Below, piece after piece: positions 1 through 10,337 of a DNA stretch of 64,000 nt. Origin of the DNA: Allobosea sp039673065 (GTDB lineage Bacteria > Pseudomonadota > Alphaproteobacteria > Rhizobiales > Beijerinckiaceae); the NCBI RefSeq assembly GCF_039673065.1, contig NZ_JBDJKW010000008.1, positions 1 to 64,000 of the forward strand, written 5' to 3'. The notes beneath the pieces were generated by a model that was not told the origin of the DNA, did no database searches, and worked only from the letters and a program-made list of their open reading frames with translations. The translations under genes were made by a program, and so were the position numbers. Each line of letters opens with the position of its first letter. Positions within the stretch are counted from its first letter, which is position 1.

Positions 1-180
1 GCCGGCGGCAAGCCGGCGCGTCCCCTCCTGCGGCGGCGCCGCGCCCGGGGGCAGCGCCTCGGCCAGCACCACCGGCACGCCGAAGGCGGCCGCCATCGTC
101 GCGGCGGCGATGCCGCCGGGGCCGGCGCCGAGGATGCAGAGGTCGGGCGTCAGCGTCGTCGCGCCGGCGATCTCGGTCAA
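1..180 (-). CDS. FAD-dependent pyridine nucleotide-disulfide oxidoreductase, N-terminus only
   Basis: Only the first 60 codons lie in the window; the gene continues past the left edge. Reading leftwards from a TTG at 180, the product starts LTEIAGATTLTPDLCILGAG and carries an FAD-binding Rossmann motif GxGxxG (GAGPGG) at residues 18-23, ending the second strand with VVLAE. This fits the flavin disulfide reductase family (dihydrolipoyl or mercuric reductase-like), but the redox CxxxxC motif is outside the window, so the substrate cannot be named. An in-frame TGA lies just upstream of the TTG and no ATG or GTG lies between them, so TTG is the best available start. It follows the GGDEF-EAL gene on the same strand after 114 bases. 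Confidence 0.6.
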   Translation of the reverse strand, partial: MTEIAGATTLTPDLCILGAGPGGIAAATMAAAFGVPVVLAEALPPGAAPPQEGTRRLAAG

Positions 181-294
181 GCCGCTACTCCAGGCTGTCG
201 GTGGTCAGCAGATGCGCAGAGAGCTCGGCGGAATCAAGGCTCCAGGCCGCCGCAGGCCGCGAAAAACCGGAAGGTCGCGCCCGGTCCGCCGCGC

Positions 295-2658
295 TCAGGC
301 GATCTTGCGCGAGGCCTTGCGCGCCGCGATGGCGTGCATCGGCTCCGGCCGGCCGAACAGATAGCCCTGGGCGCGCTGGGCGCCGAGCAGCTGCACGGCG
401 AGCTTCTGGCTCTCGGTCTCGATGCCCTCGACCACCACGCTCATCGAGAGCCGGCGCGCCAGCTGGCAGACCGCCTCGATCACCGCCTTGGAGGCCTCGT
501 CGCCGCTGACATTGCGTGTGAAGCGCCGGTCGATCTTCACCTGCGAGAACGGATAGGTCGAGAGATAGGCCAGCGAGGAATAGCCGGTGCCGAAATCGTC
601 GAGCGCGAAGCGCACGCCGATCGAGCGCAGCTCGTTGATCACCTCGAGCGTGGTCTTGTTGTCCTCGATCAGCAGCGATTCGGTGACTTCGAGGGTCAGG
701 CGCTGAGCCGGGAGCCCGGCCTTGAGCAGCGAATCCTTGACCGTCTGCACGATGCGCTGCGGCTCGCGGAACTGCAGCGGCGAGACGTTGACCGCGACGC
801 CGGCGCCGTCGCTCCAGCTCGCGGCGTCGCGGCAGGCCTGGCCGATCGCCCAGTCGCCCATCGCCGCGATCAGCCCCGACTGCTCGGCGATCGGGATGAA
901 GACGCCGGGCGGCACCATGCCGCGGGTCGGGTGGTGCCAGCGCATCAGCGCCTCGCGCGTCACCACCTCCTGCGAGCGCAGGTCGACGATCGGCTGGTAG
1001 TAGAGCGAGATTTCGCCATCGACCGACGCCTGGCGCAGGTCGACCTCGATCTCGTGGCGCTCCAGCATCTCCTCGGCCATGGCCGGGTCGAAGAAGGTCG
1101 CGGTGTTCCGCCCGGCCGCCTTGGCCTTGTAGAGCGCGGTGTCGGCATGGCGCAGCAGGTCGGCCGGCGAGCTGCCGTCGGTCGGCGCCAGCGCGATGCC
1201 GATGCTGGCGGTGACGTAGATCGTCTTGGTGCCGAGCTCGAAGGCCGGGCACATCGCGTCGATCATGCGCTGGGCGATCGCCTTGACGGTGGCGACGTCG
1301 GCCGCCGGCAGGATCAGCACGAACTCGTCGCCGCCGAAGCGCGCCAGGAGGTCGCTGTGCCGGATCGCGCTCTTCAGCCGCGCCGCGGTCTGGATCAGCA
1401 CCTGGTCGCCGATGTCGTGGCCGAGATTGTCGTTGACCTGCTTGAAGCCGTCGAGATCGATGTAGAGCAGCGCGAAGCCGTCGCCGGTGCGCTCGCGCCG
1501 CAGGAAGGCGGCGGCGAGCTGCGAGGTGAACTCGAAGCGGTTGGCGAGGCCGGTCAGCTCGTCGAAGCGCGCCATCTGCTCGATGCGCGCCTCTGTGGCC
1601 TTCCGTTCGGTGGCATCCTCGGTCAGCATCAGCACGCCGCCCTCGGCCGCCGGGGCGATCGTCACCACCAGCATGCGCCGGTTGCGCGTCTCGAACTCGT
1701 AGACCGCCGGCTCGCGCGTCGCCTTGACCTGGTCGAGCGTCGCCTTGATGGCGCGGACCTGGTCGGCGGTGGCGATCTGCCGCTCGATCAGGAAGCGGGC
1801 GATCGCGGTGATCGGGGTGCCGGGGAGGGTCAGCGTCTCGGGCAGGCCGTAGAGCGCCGCATGCGGCGCGTTCGACACCGCCAGGCTCAGCCTGGGGTCG
1901 AACATGGCGAGCCCGTGGATCATCGTGTTGAGCGCGGTGTCGAGCGTCAGGTTCTGCGAATGCAGCGCGGTGGCGAGCCCGCGCGACTGCTTGGTCGCCT
2001 CGCTCAGCGCCAGCAGGTTGCGATGCAGCGAATTGGTGATCGCGATATTCGCGGCCACGTACAGGAAGGCGAAGTAGCCGATATAGTGGTAATAGGGGTT
2101 GTGGGCGAGCGTCAGCCCCAGCGCCATCGGGATGCAGAAGGTGAGCAGCTGCACCGCGACGAATTTCGGCCGGCCGGCATTGCGCGACACGTAGCCCGAG
2201 GCCAGCGCGATGGTCGAGGCGACCGAGGTGATATGCGCCGCCGCATCGTCGGTATCGACCAGCGCAGCATAGCAGCTATAGCCGAGGATGGCGCTGAACA
2301 CCGTGGCGCCGAGGAAGTATTCGCGGTCCCAGGCGCGGGTCTGGGCGAGCGTATCCTCGGAATGGTCGAGCCGGCGATAGCGGATGACGGTGACGATGCG
2401 CAGCAGCACCACGGCCGCCACCAGCAGGGTCAGCGTCAGGAAGATCGTCAGGCCGGTGGAGAGCCAGCACAGGAAGGGCGTCAGCACGCCGGCGATGCCG
2501 CCGGGGATGATCGAGCCGGGCGAGGAGAACAGCGACGCGACGAGCAGGCGGTAGTCGGCGAGATCGAACTCGCCGCCGCTCACCGTATCGGCATCGGTCC
2601 GCGCCGGCTTCCTGCGAAGCCAGTTCAGTCCGAAGGGTCGGATCGGCGTCGCCGCCAT
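295..2658 (-). CDS. Membrane-bound PAS-GGDEF-EAL cyclic-di-GMP turnover protein
   Basis: A 787-residue signalling protein predicted to make and/or break cyclic di-GMP at the inner membrane. Residues about 38-210 hold several hydrophobic segments, followed by a PAS-like domain (about 235-350). The GGDEF domain carries an intact GGDEF motif at 442-446 and an RxxD inhibitory site (RHSD, 433-436) five residues before it, so product feedback is expected. The EAL domain starts near 545, with EAL at 569-571 and the later DDFGTGYSS, KIDRRF and VVEGIE signatures, so the phosphodiesterase residues appear intact as well. Which activity dominates cannot be told from sequence. It stands alone, with about 270 bases of unassigned DNA upstream. 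Confidence 0.93.
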   Translation of the reverse strand: MAATPIRPFGLNWLRRKPARTDADTVSGGEFDLADYRLLVASLFSSPGSIIPGGIAGVLTPFLCWLSTGLTIFLTLTLLVAAVVLLRIVTVIRYRRLDHSEDTLAQTRAWDREYFLGATVFSAILGYSCYAALVDTDDAAAHITSVASTIALASGYVSRNAGRPKFVAVQLLTFCIPMALGLTLAHNPYYHYIGYFAFLYVAANIAITNSLHRNLLALSEATKQSRGLATALHSQNLTLDTALNTMIHGLAMFDPRLSLAVSNAPHAALYGLPETLTLPGTPITAIARFLIERQIATADQVRAIKATLDQVKATREPAVYEFETRNRRMLVVTIAPAAEGGVLMLTEDATERKATEARIEQMARFDELTGLANRFEFTSQLAAAFLRRERTGDGFALLYIDLDGFKQVNDNLGHDIGDQVLIQTAARLKSAIRHSDLLARFGGDEFVLILPAADVATVKAIAQRMIDAMCPAFELGTKTIYVTASIGIALAPTDGSSPADLLRHADTALYKAKAAGRNTATFFDPAMAEEMLERHEIEVDLRQASVDGEISLYYQPIVDLRSQEVVTREALMRWHHPTRGMVPPGVFIPIAEQSGLIAAMGDWAIGQACRDAASWSDGAGVAVNVSPLQFREPQRIVQTVKDSLLKAGLPAQRLTLEVTESLLIEDNKTTLEVINELRSIGVRFALDDFGTGYSSLAYLSTYPFSQVKIDRRFTRNVSGDEASKAVIEAVCQLARRLSMSVVVEGIETESQKLAVQLLGAQRAQGYLFGRPEPMHAIAARKASRKIA

Positions 2659-2925
2659 CGACTGCTGTCCCTCGACGTCCTCGCGGGCGGCCTGCGGGGA
2701 GCCCGCATCTCGCCACTGTAGATCGTCTAGAACGCAAAAGTAAAAGTTCGGTTTGGCTCCTCGTATCGATTCTGCCGGTCGGCCGGATCGTCCGGGCAGG
2801 GCCGCGCCGGCGGTCCATCCCGGGATCGAGCGCGGGCTCGGTCACGGCGTCGGGTGGGCGGATTACGGATGGAGCGATCCGGCTCCGGCGTCCGGACCGT
2901 GCAGATGGTCGTCGGCGATAGGGCG

Positions 2926-3558
2926 TCAGGCCAGAGCTGCGGATTCGACGATCCGCCTGCCGGGATGCCCGTCGACGACCGCCGCGAGCAGCGCCTGGGC
3001 GATCGTCGAGGCCGGATTGACGCGCCAGGATCGCGGCAGGACAGGCCCCAGCACCGCCAGGACGCGCTTGGCGACATCCTCGCCCGCGCGCCGCTCGGAG
3101 CGCTCGCCCCCGATCAGGCCGGGGCGCACCAGCGTCAGCGAGGGAAAGTCGAGCGCGGTCAGGTCAGCTTCCAGCTCGCCCTTGACCCGCGAATAGAAGA
3201 ACGGCGAGCGGCGGTTGGCGCCCTTGGCCGTCACCACGGCCAGCCGCGAGGCACCATGCGCCTTCGCGAGGCGGGCGACCGCGAGCGGGTAATCGTGGTC
3301 GACCTTGCGGAAGGCCTCGCGCGATCCGGCCGTCCTGATCGTGGTTCCCAGCGTGCAGATCGCCGCGTCGACCTGCCACCACGCGGCATCCGGCGGCAGA
3401 GCGTCGAAATCGACGAGCGGCGCCACGAGCTTGGCATGGCTGATGGCGAGCTTGCGCCGCGACGGAACGACGAGCGTCTCGATCCCAGGCTCGGCGAGCG
3501 CCCGTTTCAGGACCTCGCTTCCGACGAGCCCCGTACCCCCGACCAGCAGCAGTTTCAT
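2926..3558 (-). CDS. NAD(P)-binding atypical short-chain reductase (NmrA/HTATIP2-like)
   Basis: A 210-residue Rossmann-fold protein. It opens with the nucleotide-binding motif GGTGLVG at residues 7-13, shows the internal CTLGTT segment typical of atypical extended SDRs, and has YSRVKGELE, which matches the YxxxK catalytic pair of the superfamily. The C-terminal half retains LVRPGLIGG, typical of the oxidoreductase HTATIP2/NAD(P)H-binding group. The substrate is unknown. Its ATG overlaps the TGA of the preceding small gene as ATGA, so translation is probably coupled. It is the last gene of an operon that runs hchA, LuxR regulator, small protein, reductase, a context that hints at carbonyl or electrophile stress; this is inference. 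Confidence 0.85.
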   Translation of the reverse strand: MKLLLVGGTGLVGSEVLKRALAEPGIETLVVPSRRKLAISHAKLVAPLVDFDALPPDAAWWQVDAAICTLGTTIRTAGSREAFRKVDHDYPLAVARLAKAHGASRLAVVTAKGANRRSPFFYSRVKGELEADLTALDFPSLTLVRPGLIGGERSERRAGEDVAKRVLAVLGPVLPRSWRVNPASTIAQALLAAVVDGHPGRRIVESAALA

Positions 3559-3716
3559 GGCCAGCCTCCCGCGCGCCGGTTCCAGATCTCGGTCTGCTGC
3601 TTGCGGAGCATCTCCGCGGCGTCGTGGCGCCGGTCGCGGTCCGAGGTCGCGTCGGCGCTATCAAGCGTCCTTGCGATCGTCCTGGCGACCGGGGATGTCC
3701 AGAGGGTCCTGCCCAT
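3555..3716 (-). CDS. Small hypothetical protein, 53 residues, coupled to downstream reductase
   Basis: A short gene in a compact operon. The ATG at 3716 is preceded by AGGAGA at a good Shine-Dalgarno distance, and the TGA stop overlaps the ATG of the reductase gene as ATGA. The product begins MGRTLWTSPVARTIARTLD and ends in RRAGGWP. It has no signal peptide or membrane segment, and is rich in Arg and Asp with a short central charged helix (RDRRHDAAEMLRKQQTEI). I do not recognise a family. The ribosome-binding site, 20-base spacing from the LuxR gene and overlap with the next start argue that it is real. It could also act mainly as a coupling leader. Confidence 0.6.
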   Translation of the reverse strand: MGRTLWTSPVARTIARTLDSADATSDRDRRHDAAEMLRKQQTEIWNRRAGGWP

Positions 3717-3736
3717 GCCGCGTCTCCTGTCCTTAG

Positions 3737-4447
3737 CTAAGTGGCGATGTCGCGGCGCCGGATCGCGACGCGGATCGCCTGCGCCGTGGTGGCGACGCCG
3801 AGGCGCCTGCGGATCCGGCGCAGATGGTTCTCGACCGTGCGCCCGGACAGGCCGAGCGCCGCCGCGATCTCGCTTTGGCGCCGGCCTGCCGCGACCCAGC
3901 TCAGGATTTCGCGCTCCCGGCCGCTGAGGTCGGTCACCGGCGCCTCCGCCTGCGCGTCCAGAAGACGCCGCATGGCCGCGAAGGCCGCCCGCCCGACCAG
4001 GGTCAGCGCGATCCGCGCCGGCGGCGAGGCGTCGATGCGTTCGCCGCCGAGGCTGACCGCGCCTTCGAGACCCAGAGGGCCGAAGACGGGGATCTGCAAG
4101 CCGTGAACGCCCTGTCCGCGTGGCGTCGGCACGACGCGGTAGAGGTCCTCGCTGCCCCGCGTGGTCTTGGTCCAGAAGAAGGGAGCCTGGACCTCGACGA
4201 TATGCCGGTTGACCGGGCAGCGCCGGATATAGGTCTCGGCATCGACGACCGTCCCGTCGCCGAACCAGTTCCCCTCGACCCAGTAGATCCGCGCGATCAC
4301 CTCGTCGCGCGCGGCCGAGGCCGCGAACAGGACGAAACGGTCATAGCCGAACGAGCCGGCGAAGCCGCGCAGCGCTGCCTTGACGGCGGAGATATCCTCC
4401 GCGGTCTCGAGCGCCGCCACGAGGCCGATCGCCGCTTCGCCCGGCAT
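3737..4447 (-). CDS. LuxR-family transcriptional regulator, solo, with autoinducer-domain-like N-terminus
   Basis: A 236-residue regulator. The C-terminus is a GerE/LuxR helix-turn-helix (LSGREREILSWVAAGRR, then TVENHLRRIRRRLG). The N-terminal 160 residues resemble the autoinducer-binding domain, with aromatic residues in YWVEGNWFG, FFW and a GLQIPVFGPLG strand near the positions of that fold. In the segment YIRRCPVNRH a Cys stands where acyl-homoserine-lactone binders usually carry the Asp of a DP pair, so a classical AHL ligand is doubtful. No luxI-type synthase is in the window. The ATG at 4447 lies 5 bases after the hchA stop, so the two are co-transcribed. It could sense a different small molecule, possibly linked to the deglycase operon. 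Confidence 0.85.
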   Translation of the reverse strand: MPGEAAIGLVAALETAEDISAVKAALRGFAGSFGYDRFVLFAASAARDEVIARIYWVEGNWFGDGTVVDAETYIRRCPVNRHIVEVQAPFFWTKTTRGSEDLYRVVPTPRGQGVHGLQIPVFGPLGLEGAVSLGGERIDASPPARIALTLVGRAAFAAMRRLLDAQAEAPVTDLSGREREILSWVAAGRRQSEIAAALGLSGRTVENHLRRIRRRLGVATTAQAIRVAIRRRDIAT

Positions 4448-4452
4448 GGCCG

Positions 4453-5304
4453 TCACCGCGGGCCGAGCGCCTTCAGCAGCGCCTCGGCGGCGAGCTTGCC
4501 GAGCGCATTGCCGGCGAGCGGGCTGTCGCCCGTCAGCAGCTTGCGGTCCTGGTGCACCGCGCCGGAAATGTCCGTGTTGACGATCTCGACGCCGAGCTTC
4601 TGCAGCCTCTCGCCGAATTTCCAGGTCAGGTGCCCGGGCATGTAGCCGATCTCCGGCGTCTTTGCGTCGAGCGCGTCGGGGAAGGCGCAGATCCTGTAGC
4701 CGCGATAGATGTCGCTGTCGCCGACCGCCAGGAAGGCCGCGGGCCCGTGGCAGAGCGAGATCACGAAACGGTCGGCCTTGGCCGCCCATTCGAGTACAGC
4801 CTTCACATCGGCGCTCTCAGGCAGGCCGATCAGGGCGCCGTGGCCGCCCGGGATGAAGATCGCGGCATAGTCGTCGAGGCCCTTGGCAATCAGGTCGGCG
4901 AGCTTCGAAGGCTCCTTGAACTGCGCCCGGTACTTGCCGAAGAAGCCCTTCACCGCCTCGTCCTGCGACGGCATCGCCCAGAACTCGAACTTGACCGGGT
5001 TGCCGGACACGGTCGCCACGTCGAAGGCGAAGCCGGCCTTGTCGAGATGGTACATCGGCAGCAGCGTCTCGACCGGGTGGTTGCCTGTCGAGAAGAACGT
5101 GCCGTTGTCGGTGAGCAGATAGCGCTCGTCCGCCCCGATCATCAGGATCTTCTTGGGGCCGGTATAGGGAGCGGGGTAGTCGGCGCCGCTCAGATCCGAT
5201 TTCGGGCTGGTGAACTGGCTCAGCGAATAGGCGGACGGGAAGAAGGCGTTGTCCTCCGCCGGATCGGGTTGCGGGCGCTTGTCCTGGGATGGTGCGTCGG
5301 CCAT
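4453..5304 (-). CDS. hchA: Protein/nucleotide deglycase HchA (Hsp31, DJ-1/PfpI superfamily)
   Basis: The product is 283 residues, the same length as Escherichia coli Hsp31. Family members act as holding chaperones and remove methylglyoxal or glyoxal adducts. The nucleophile elbow reads ISLCHGPAA, with Cys185 and His186 at the positions known from E. coli Hsp31, and the FIPGGHGA segment at about 150-157 is also characteristic. The start at 5304 was chosen because GGAGG sits five bases upstream; an in-frame ATG six codons earlier lacks that support. It heads an operon with the LuxR-type regulator, a 53-residue protein and a reductase. A role in carbonyl stress for the whole operon is inference. 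Confidence 0.93.
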   Translation of the reverse strand: MADAPSQDKRPQPDPAEDNAFFPSAYSLSQFTSPKSDLSGADYPAPYTGPKKILMIGADERYLLTDNGTFFSTGNHPVETLLPMYHLDKAGFAFDVATVSGNPVKFEFWAMPSQDEAVKGFFGKYRAQFKEPSKLADLIAKGLDDYAAIFIPGGHGALIGLPESADVKAVLEWAAKADRFVISLCHGPAAFLAVGDSDIYRGYRICAFPDALDAKTPEIGYMPGHLTWKFGERLQKLGVEIVNTDISGAVHQDRKLLTGDSPLAGNALGKLAAEALLKALGPR

Positions 5305-5614
5305 GGCTGCCTCCGTTCGCAAGGTCGGACGCAGAAGGGTAAGCGCGAATCGACGATCCGCAATGAGGGATTTCCCTCAATGCTGTCGGGTGTCCAGTTC
5401 CGGCATCCGGCGGACCGGGCGGCGGATGAAGGCGAGCCGGCCCTGACGTCCAGGGCTTGCAGATCCGCAAGACCTGCCGGGCAGGACCTTGCAGGCCTGT
5501 CGATCGGCCAGCGGGCGAACCGCGCGACGGTCTCTGGCGATCGCGGGCATTCCGCCGGGCCTGCGACGGGACCGCGCCCAAACCCTGGCCTCGCCGCCCG
5601 CGCGGCGACGCCGA
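5305..5614. other. Intergenic region upstream of hchA with an imperfect hairpin
   Basis: About 310 bases lie between the crotonase stop and the hchA start, both genes being on the minus strand. I see no gene here. An imperfect inverted repeat, GCAAGACCTGCC facing GGCAGGACCTTGC, spans 5467-5492. It lies roughly 120 bases past the crotonase stop and lacks a T run on either strand, so it is at best a weak terminator or processing site. The hchA promoter should lie nearer 5305-5400 but no convincing -35/-10 pair was found. Confidence 0.4.
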
Positions 5615-6541
5615 TCAGTTGCGATAGACCCGCGCCAGCATCCGGTCCTGCGTCTGCGCGATGCGCTGCAGCTTGGAGATCGAGGAGGGCGGCAGCCGCA
5701 GCATGCAGTCGGTCCAGATCGCGCCGAGATGCGCGAGCTCCTCCTGCAGGTCGCCGGCCCGGCGGTGGAAGGCGCAGTAGAGCGCCGTCTTGGCCGAGTG
5801 CACCGGCAGCGTCTCGGCGGCGAAGCGGCGCAGCCAGTCCTCGCCGGTGCCGGCCGGCACCACCGCTTCCAGCCCGCCGGCCGCCATGAATTCGGCGGCG
5901 CTCATCTCCTCGCCCGACATCAGCATGCGCTCGGCGGCGCGCGCGCCCATCCGGCGCGACAGGATCGCCACCGCCGTGATCGGGAAATGGTTGAACTTGA
6001 TCTCGGGGTAGACGAACGAGGCCTGCTCCTCGGCGATCATCACATTGCAGGAGCGCGGCGCGTCGATGCCGCCGCCGATCGCCTTGGCGTGGATGGTCGA
6101 GAGCGTGATCACCTGGCCGCCGAGGCAGCCGGCATTGCGAACCGCGCCGGCGATCGACAGCCGCGAATACTCGGCCAGCGCCGCGCGGTCGTTCTTGGCC
6201 AGGCAGTCGAGATAGAAGTCGAGATCGCCGCCCAGCGTGAAGAACGGGCCGGTGCCGCGGAAGGCCAGGAAGCGCACCGGGCTGGCCTGGTAGCGCTCCG
6301 GCGCCCCCCACAGATCCATGATCGCCTGCTGGATCTTGCCCAGGCTGTCGAGCAGCTGGAGCGTGAAGACCGGCTTCAGCTCCGGCTTGATCGTCACCCA
6401 GACCAGCTTCAGCGCCGGCTCGTAGGCCAGCTGCACCTCCGGCAGGAAGCCGCCCGCCCGCTGCCGGATCCTGCCGACCACATCGTCCGTCCCGGCGGCT
6501 GCGACCGAATCGACGATGGGAGACGCACAGACCTGCAACAT
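5615..6541 (-). CDS. RpfF-like crotonase, putative diffusible signal factor (DSF) synthase
   Basis: A 308-residue crotonase-fold protein that tracks RpfF of Xanthomonas closely: TLGGDLDFYL, AIGGGIDAPRSCN and YPEIKFNHFP line up with the LGGDL, GGGFEAALSC and LPEVLFDLFP segments of RpfF. RpfF-type enzymes dehydrate and hydrolyse 3-hydroxyacyl-ACP to release cis-2-unsaturated fatty acid signals. The second catalytic Glu (E161 of RpfF) is kept, but the first (E141) is Asp here. The start at 6541 was chosen for GGAGG eight bases upstream; longer frames exist without such a site. No rpfC, rpfG or rpfR sensor is adjacent. An ordinary crotonase activity cannot be excluded. Confidence 0.8.
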   Translation of the reverse strand: MLQVCASPIVDSVAAAGTDDVVGRIRQRAGGFLPEVQLAYEPALKLVWVTIKPELKPVFTLQLLDSLGKIQQAIMDLWGAPERYQASPVRFLAFRGTGPFFTLGGDLDFYLDCLAKNDRAALAEYSRLSIAGAVRNAGCLGGQVITLSTIHAKAIGGGIDAPRSCNVMIAEEQASFVYPEIKFNHFPITAVAILSRRMGARAAERMLMSGEEMSAAEFMAAGGLEAVVPAGTGEDWLRRFAAETLPVHSAKTALYCAFHRRAGDLQEELAHLGAIWTDCMLRLPPSSISKLQRIAQTQDRMLARVYRN

Positions 6542-6937
6542 GACGCCGACCTCCACCTTGCAACGCAACAAACTGATGGGGCGACGGTAGATGAAGTTAA
6601 CGAAGTGTAAACGAAAAGCCGCAGAAATGGTTAACATCATTAAGCTTTGTCGGCTGTATCTCGGCGCGGCGAGGCCGCCGCGTCCCGGTTGCGGCGCCGA
6701 AGAAGCGCCCCGCGGGGACGGTCGTCGGGATGCCGGAGCGCGGGTTTCAATCGTCTTGAATGCGGGGAAACGCGGAGAAAGACGGAGCGCGGCGGGCTTC
6801 GCCGTCCGCCCGCCACAATTGCCGGCTTTCGCAAGGGGACGCCGCGTCGCGGCGCCGCTTGTCGGCCGCCGGCCGAGCGGCTAACCATTCCGCATCGTCC
6901 GCCGCCCTCGTGCGGCGGCACCACGACGAGCCGATCC
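6542..6937. other. Divergent intergenic region between the crotonase gene and the murA operon
   Basis: Nearly 400 bases with no supportable gene. The left part (6590-6645) is AT-rich, with two GTTAAC palindromes at 6596-6601 and 6630-6635, and is the likely promoter zone for the crotonase. The right part is GC-rich and probably contains the promoter for the small gene and murA. No terminator or riboswitch-like structure was recognised. Confidence 0.4.
6597..6612 (-). promoter_or_regulatory. Candidate CtrA-like site upstream of the RpfF-like gene
   Basis: Read on the minus strand this is TTTA-N7-TTAAC, one mismatch from the CtrA consensus TTAA-N7-TTAA known from Caulobacter and other alphaproteobacteria. 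It lies 56 bases upstream of the crotonase start, inside the only AT-rich patch (6590-6645) of an otherwise GC-rich region. This is a single-site pattern match, so confidence is limited. Confidence 0.35.
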
Positions 6938-7102
6938 TTGAGCCGCCAGACCGACGCCGACGAGCAGAAGAGGGCGCGCCTCGCCGCCGCCCTGCGGGAG
7001 AACCTGAAGCGCCGCAAGGCACAGGCCCGCGCGCGCCGGTCGACGGGAGCAGTCGCCGAGGACGAGACCACGCCCGCCCAGGCCGATCCCGACCGGTCCT
7101 GA
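6938..7102 (+). CDS. Small basic conserved protein upstream of murA, 54 residues
   Basis: The frame encodes a highly charged peptide with a core ARLAAALRENLKRRKAQARA and an acidic C-terminal tail (AEDETTPAQADPDRS). From memory, short basic proteins with this ALRENLKRRKAQ core occur next to murA in many Hyphomicrobiales; their function is not known. The start is uncertain: TTG at 6938 gives LSRQTDADEQKRARLAAALR and no ATG lies closer, but the upstream Shine-Dalgarno match is weak. It lies 55 bases before murA on the same strand and is probably co-transcribed. No membrane segment or signal is visible; a nucleic-acid or ribosome contact is conceivable from the charge but unproven. Confidence 0.55.
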   Translation: MSRQTDADEQKRARLAAALRENLKRRKAQARARRSTGAVAEDETTPAQADPDRS

Positions 7103-7157
7103 CCTTTCACATCCCCCGGCCGGCAGCCGCCGGCCGCGTCAGCAGGACGTGCCACGC

Positions 7158-8447
<1,290 letters not shown>

Positions 8448-8481
8448 CGCCGGCGAGGGCGCTGGCCAGATAGGGCTTGCC

Positions 8482-8940
8482 ATGTCGGATTCCGCCACAG
8501 AGCCGCTCAAGCTGATCGCGATGGACGCCGAGGACCTCGCGGTGGTCTCGGCCCATCTGCAGGACGCCGTGCTGCGGCGCGGCGACATCGCCTGGCTGCC
8601 GGCCGAGGGCCGCTTCGCCCTGGTGCTGCGCCGCTTCGACTGGGAGGGCGCGGCCCATGGCAGCCGGCGGCGCCGGCTCTCCGCCCTGCATTTCGACCGG
8701 GTGACGGCGGCGCGCAGCACCGGCATCGCCCAGGGCGGCGCGGGCGTCGGCGCGGACGCGATCCTGAACCTGCTCGCCGTGACCTTCGCGGTCGGCACCG
8801 AGCCGGCCGGCGAGATCACCCTGCATTTCTCCGAGGGCGCCGCCATCCGGCTCGCCGTCGAGTGCATCGAGGCCCAGATGAAGGATCTCGGGCCGGTCTG
8901 GGAAGCGGTGGCGACGCCCTCGCATCCCGAAGCCGGCTGA
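8482..8940 (+). CDS. DUF2948 family protein
   Basis: A 152-residue cytoplasmic protein of unknown function. It begins MSDSATEPLKLIAMDAEDLA and contains AHLQDAVLRRGDIAWLP and RRRRLSALHFDRV, the recognisable DUF2948 signatures. Its position between murA and hisD is the same in many Hyphomicrobiales, which supports the family assignment; no enzymatic motif is visible. It starts 34 bases after murA and ends 37 bases before hisD, so it is most likely part of one operon. Confidence 0.88.
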   Translation: MSDSATEPLKLIAMDAEDLAVVSAHLQDAVLRRGDIAWLPAEGRFALVLRRFDWEGAAHGSRRRRLSALHFDRVTAARSTGIAQGGAGVGADAILNLLAVTFAVGTEPAGEITLHFSEGAAIRLAVECIEAQMKDLGPVWEAVATPSHPEAG

Positions 8941-8977
8941 GCCTCCTCATCTCCTCACTTCGCGTCAGGATCACCCC

Positions 8978-10270
<1,293 letters not shown>

Positions 10271-10300
10271 CGCGAGGCCGGCCGTGCCGGTCCGGCCCGC

Positions 10301-10337
10301 CATGCCCGGAGATGCCATGCCCGGAGACGCCATGCCG
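10301..10337 (+). repeat. 15-bp tandem repeat duplicating Shine-Dalgarno plus ATG before UPF0262
   Basis: The unit CATGCCCGGAGAYGC occurs twice in tandem and a third time as CATGCCGGA. Each unit contains an ATG and most of a GGAG Shine-Dalgarno, and the 15-base period keeps all ATGs (10302, 10317, 10332) in one frame with the UPF0262 gene. Only the last ATG gives an N-terminus that resembles the family. Confidence 0.75.

Noticed and set aside
334..2721. A very long plus-strand open frame opposite the GGDEF-EAL gene
   Set aside because: It is the antisense shadow of a GC-rich gene with intact domain motifs; its translation is rich in Arg, Gly and Ala and shows no domain.
6631..6643. Second CtrA site, TTAA-N5-TTAA
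   Set aside because: The spacing is five bases, not the seven required by the CtrA consensus.
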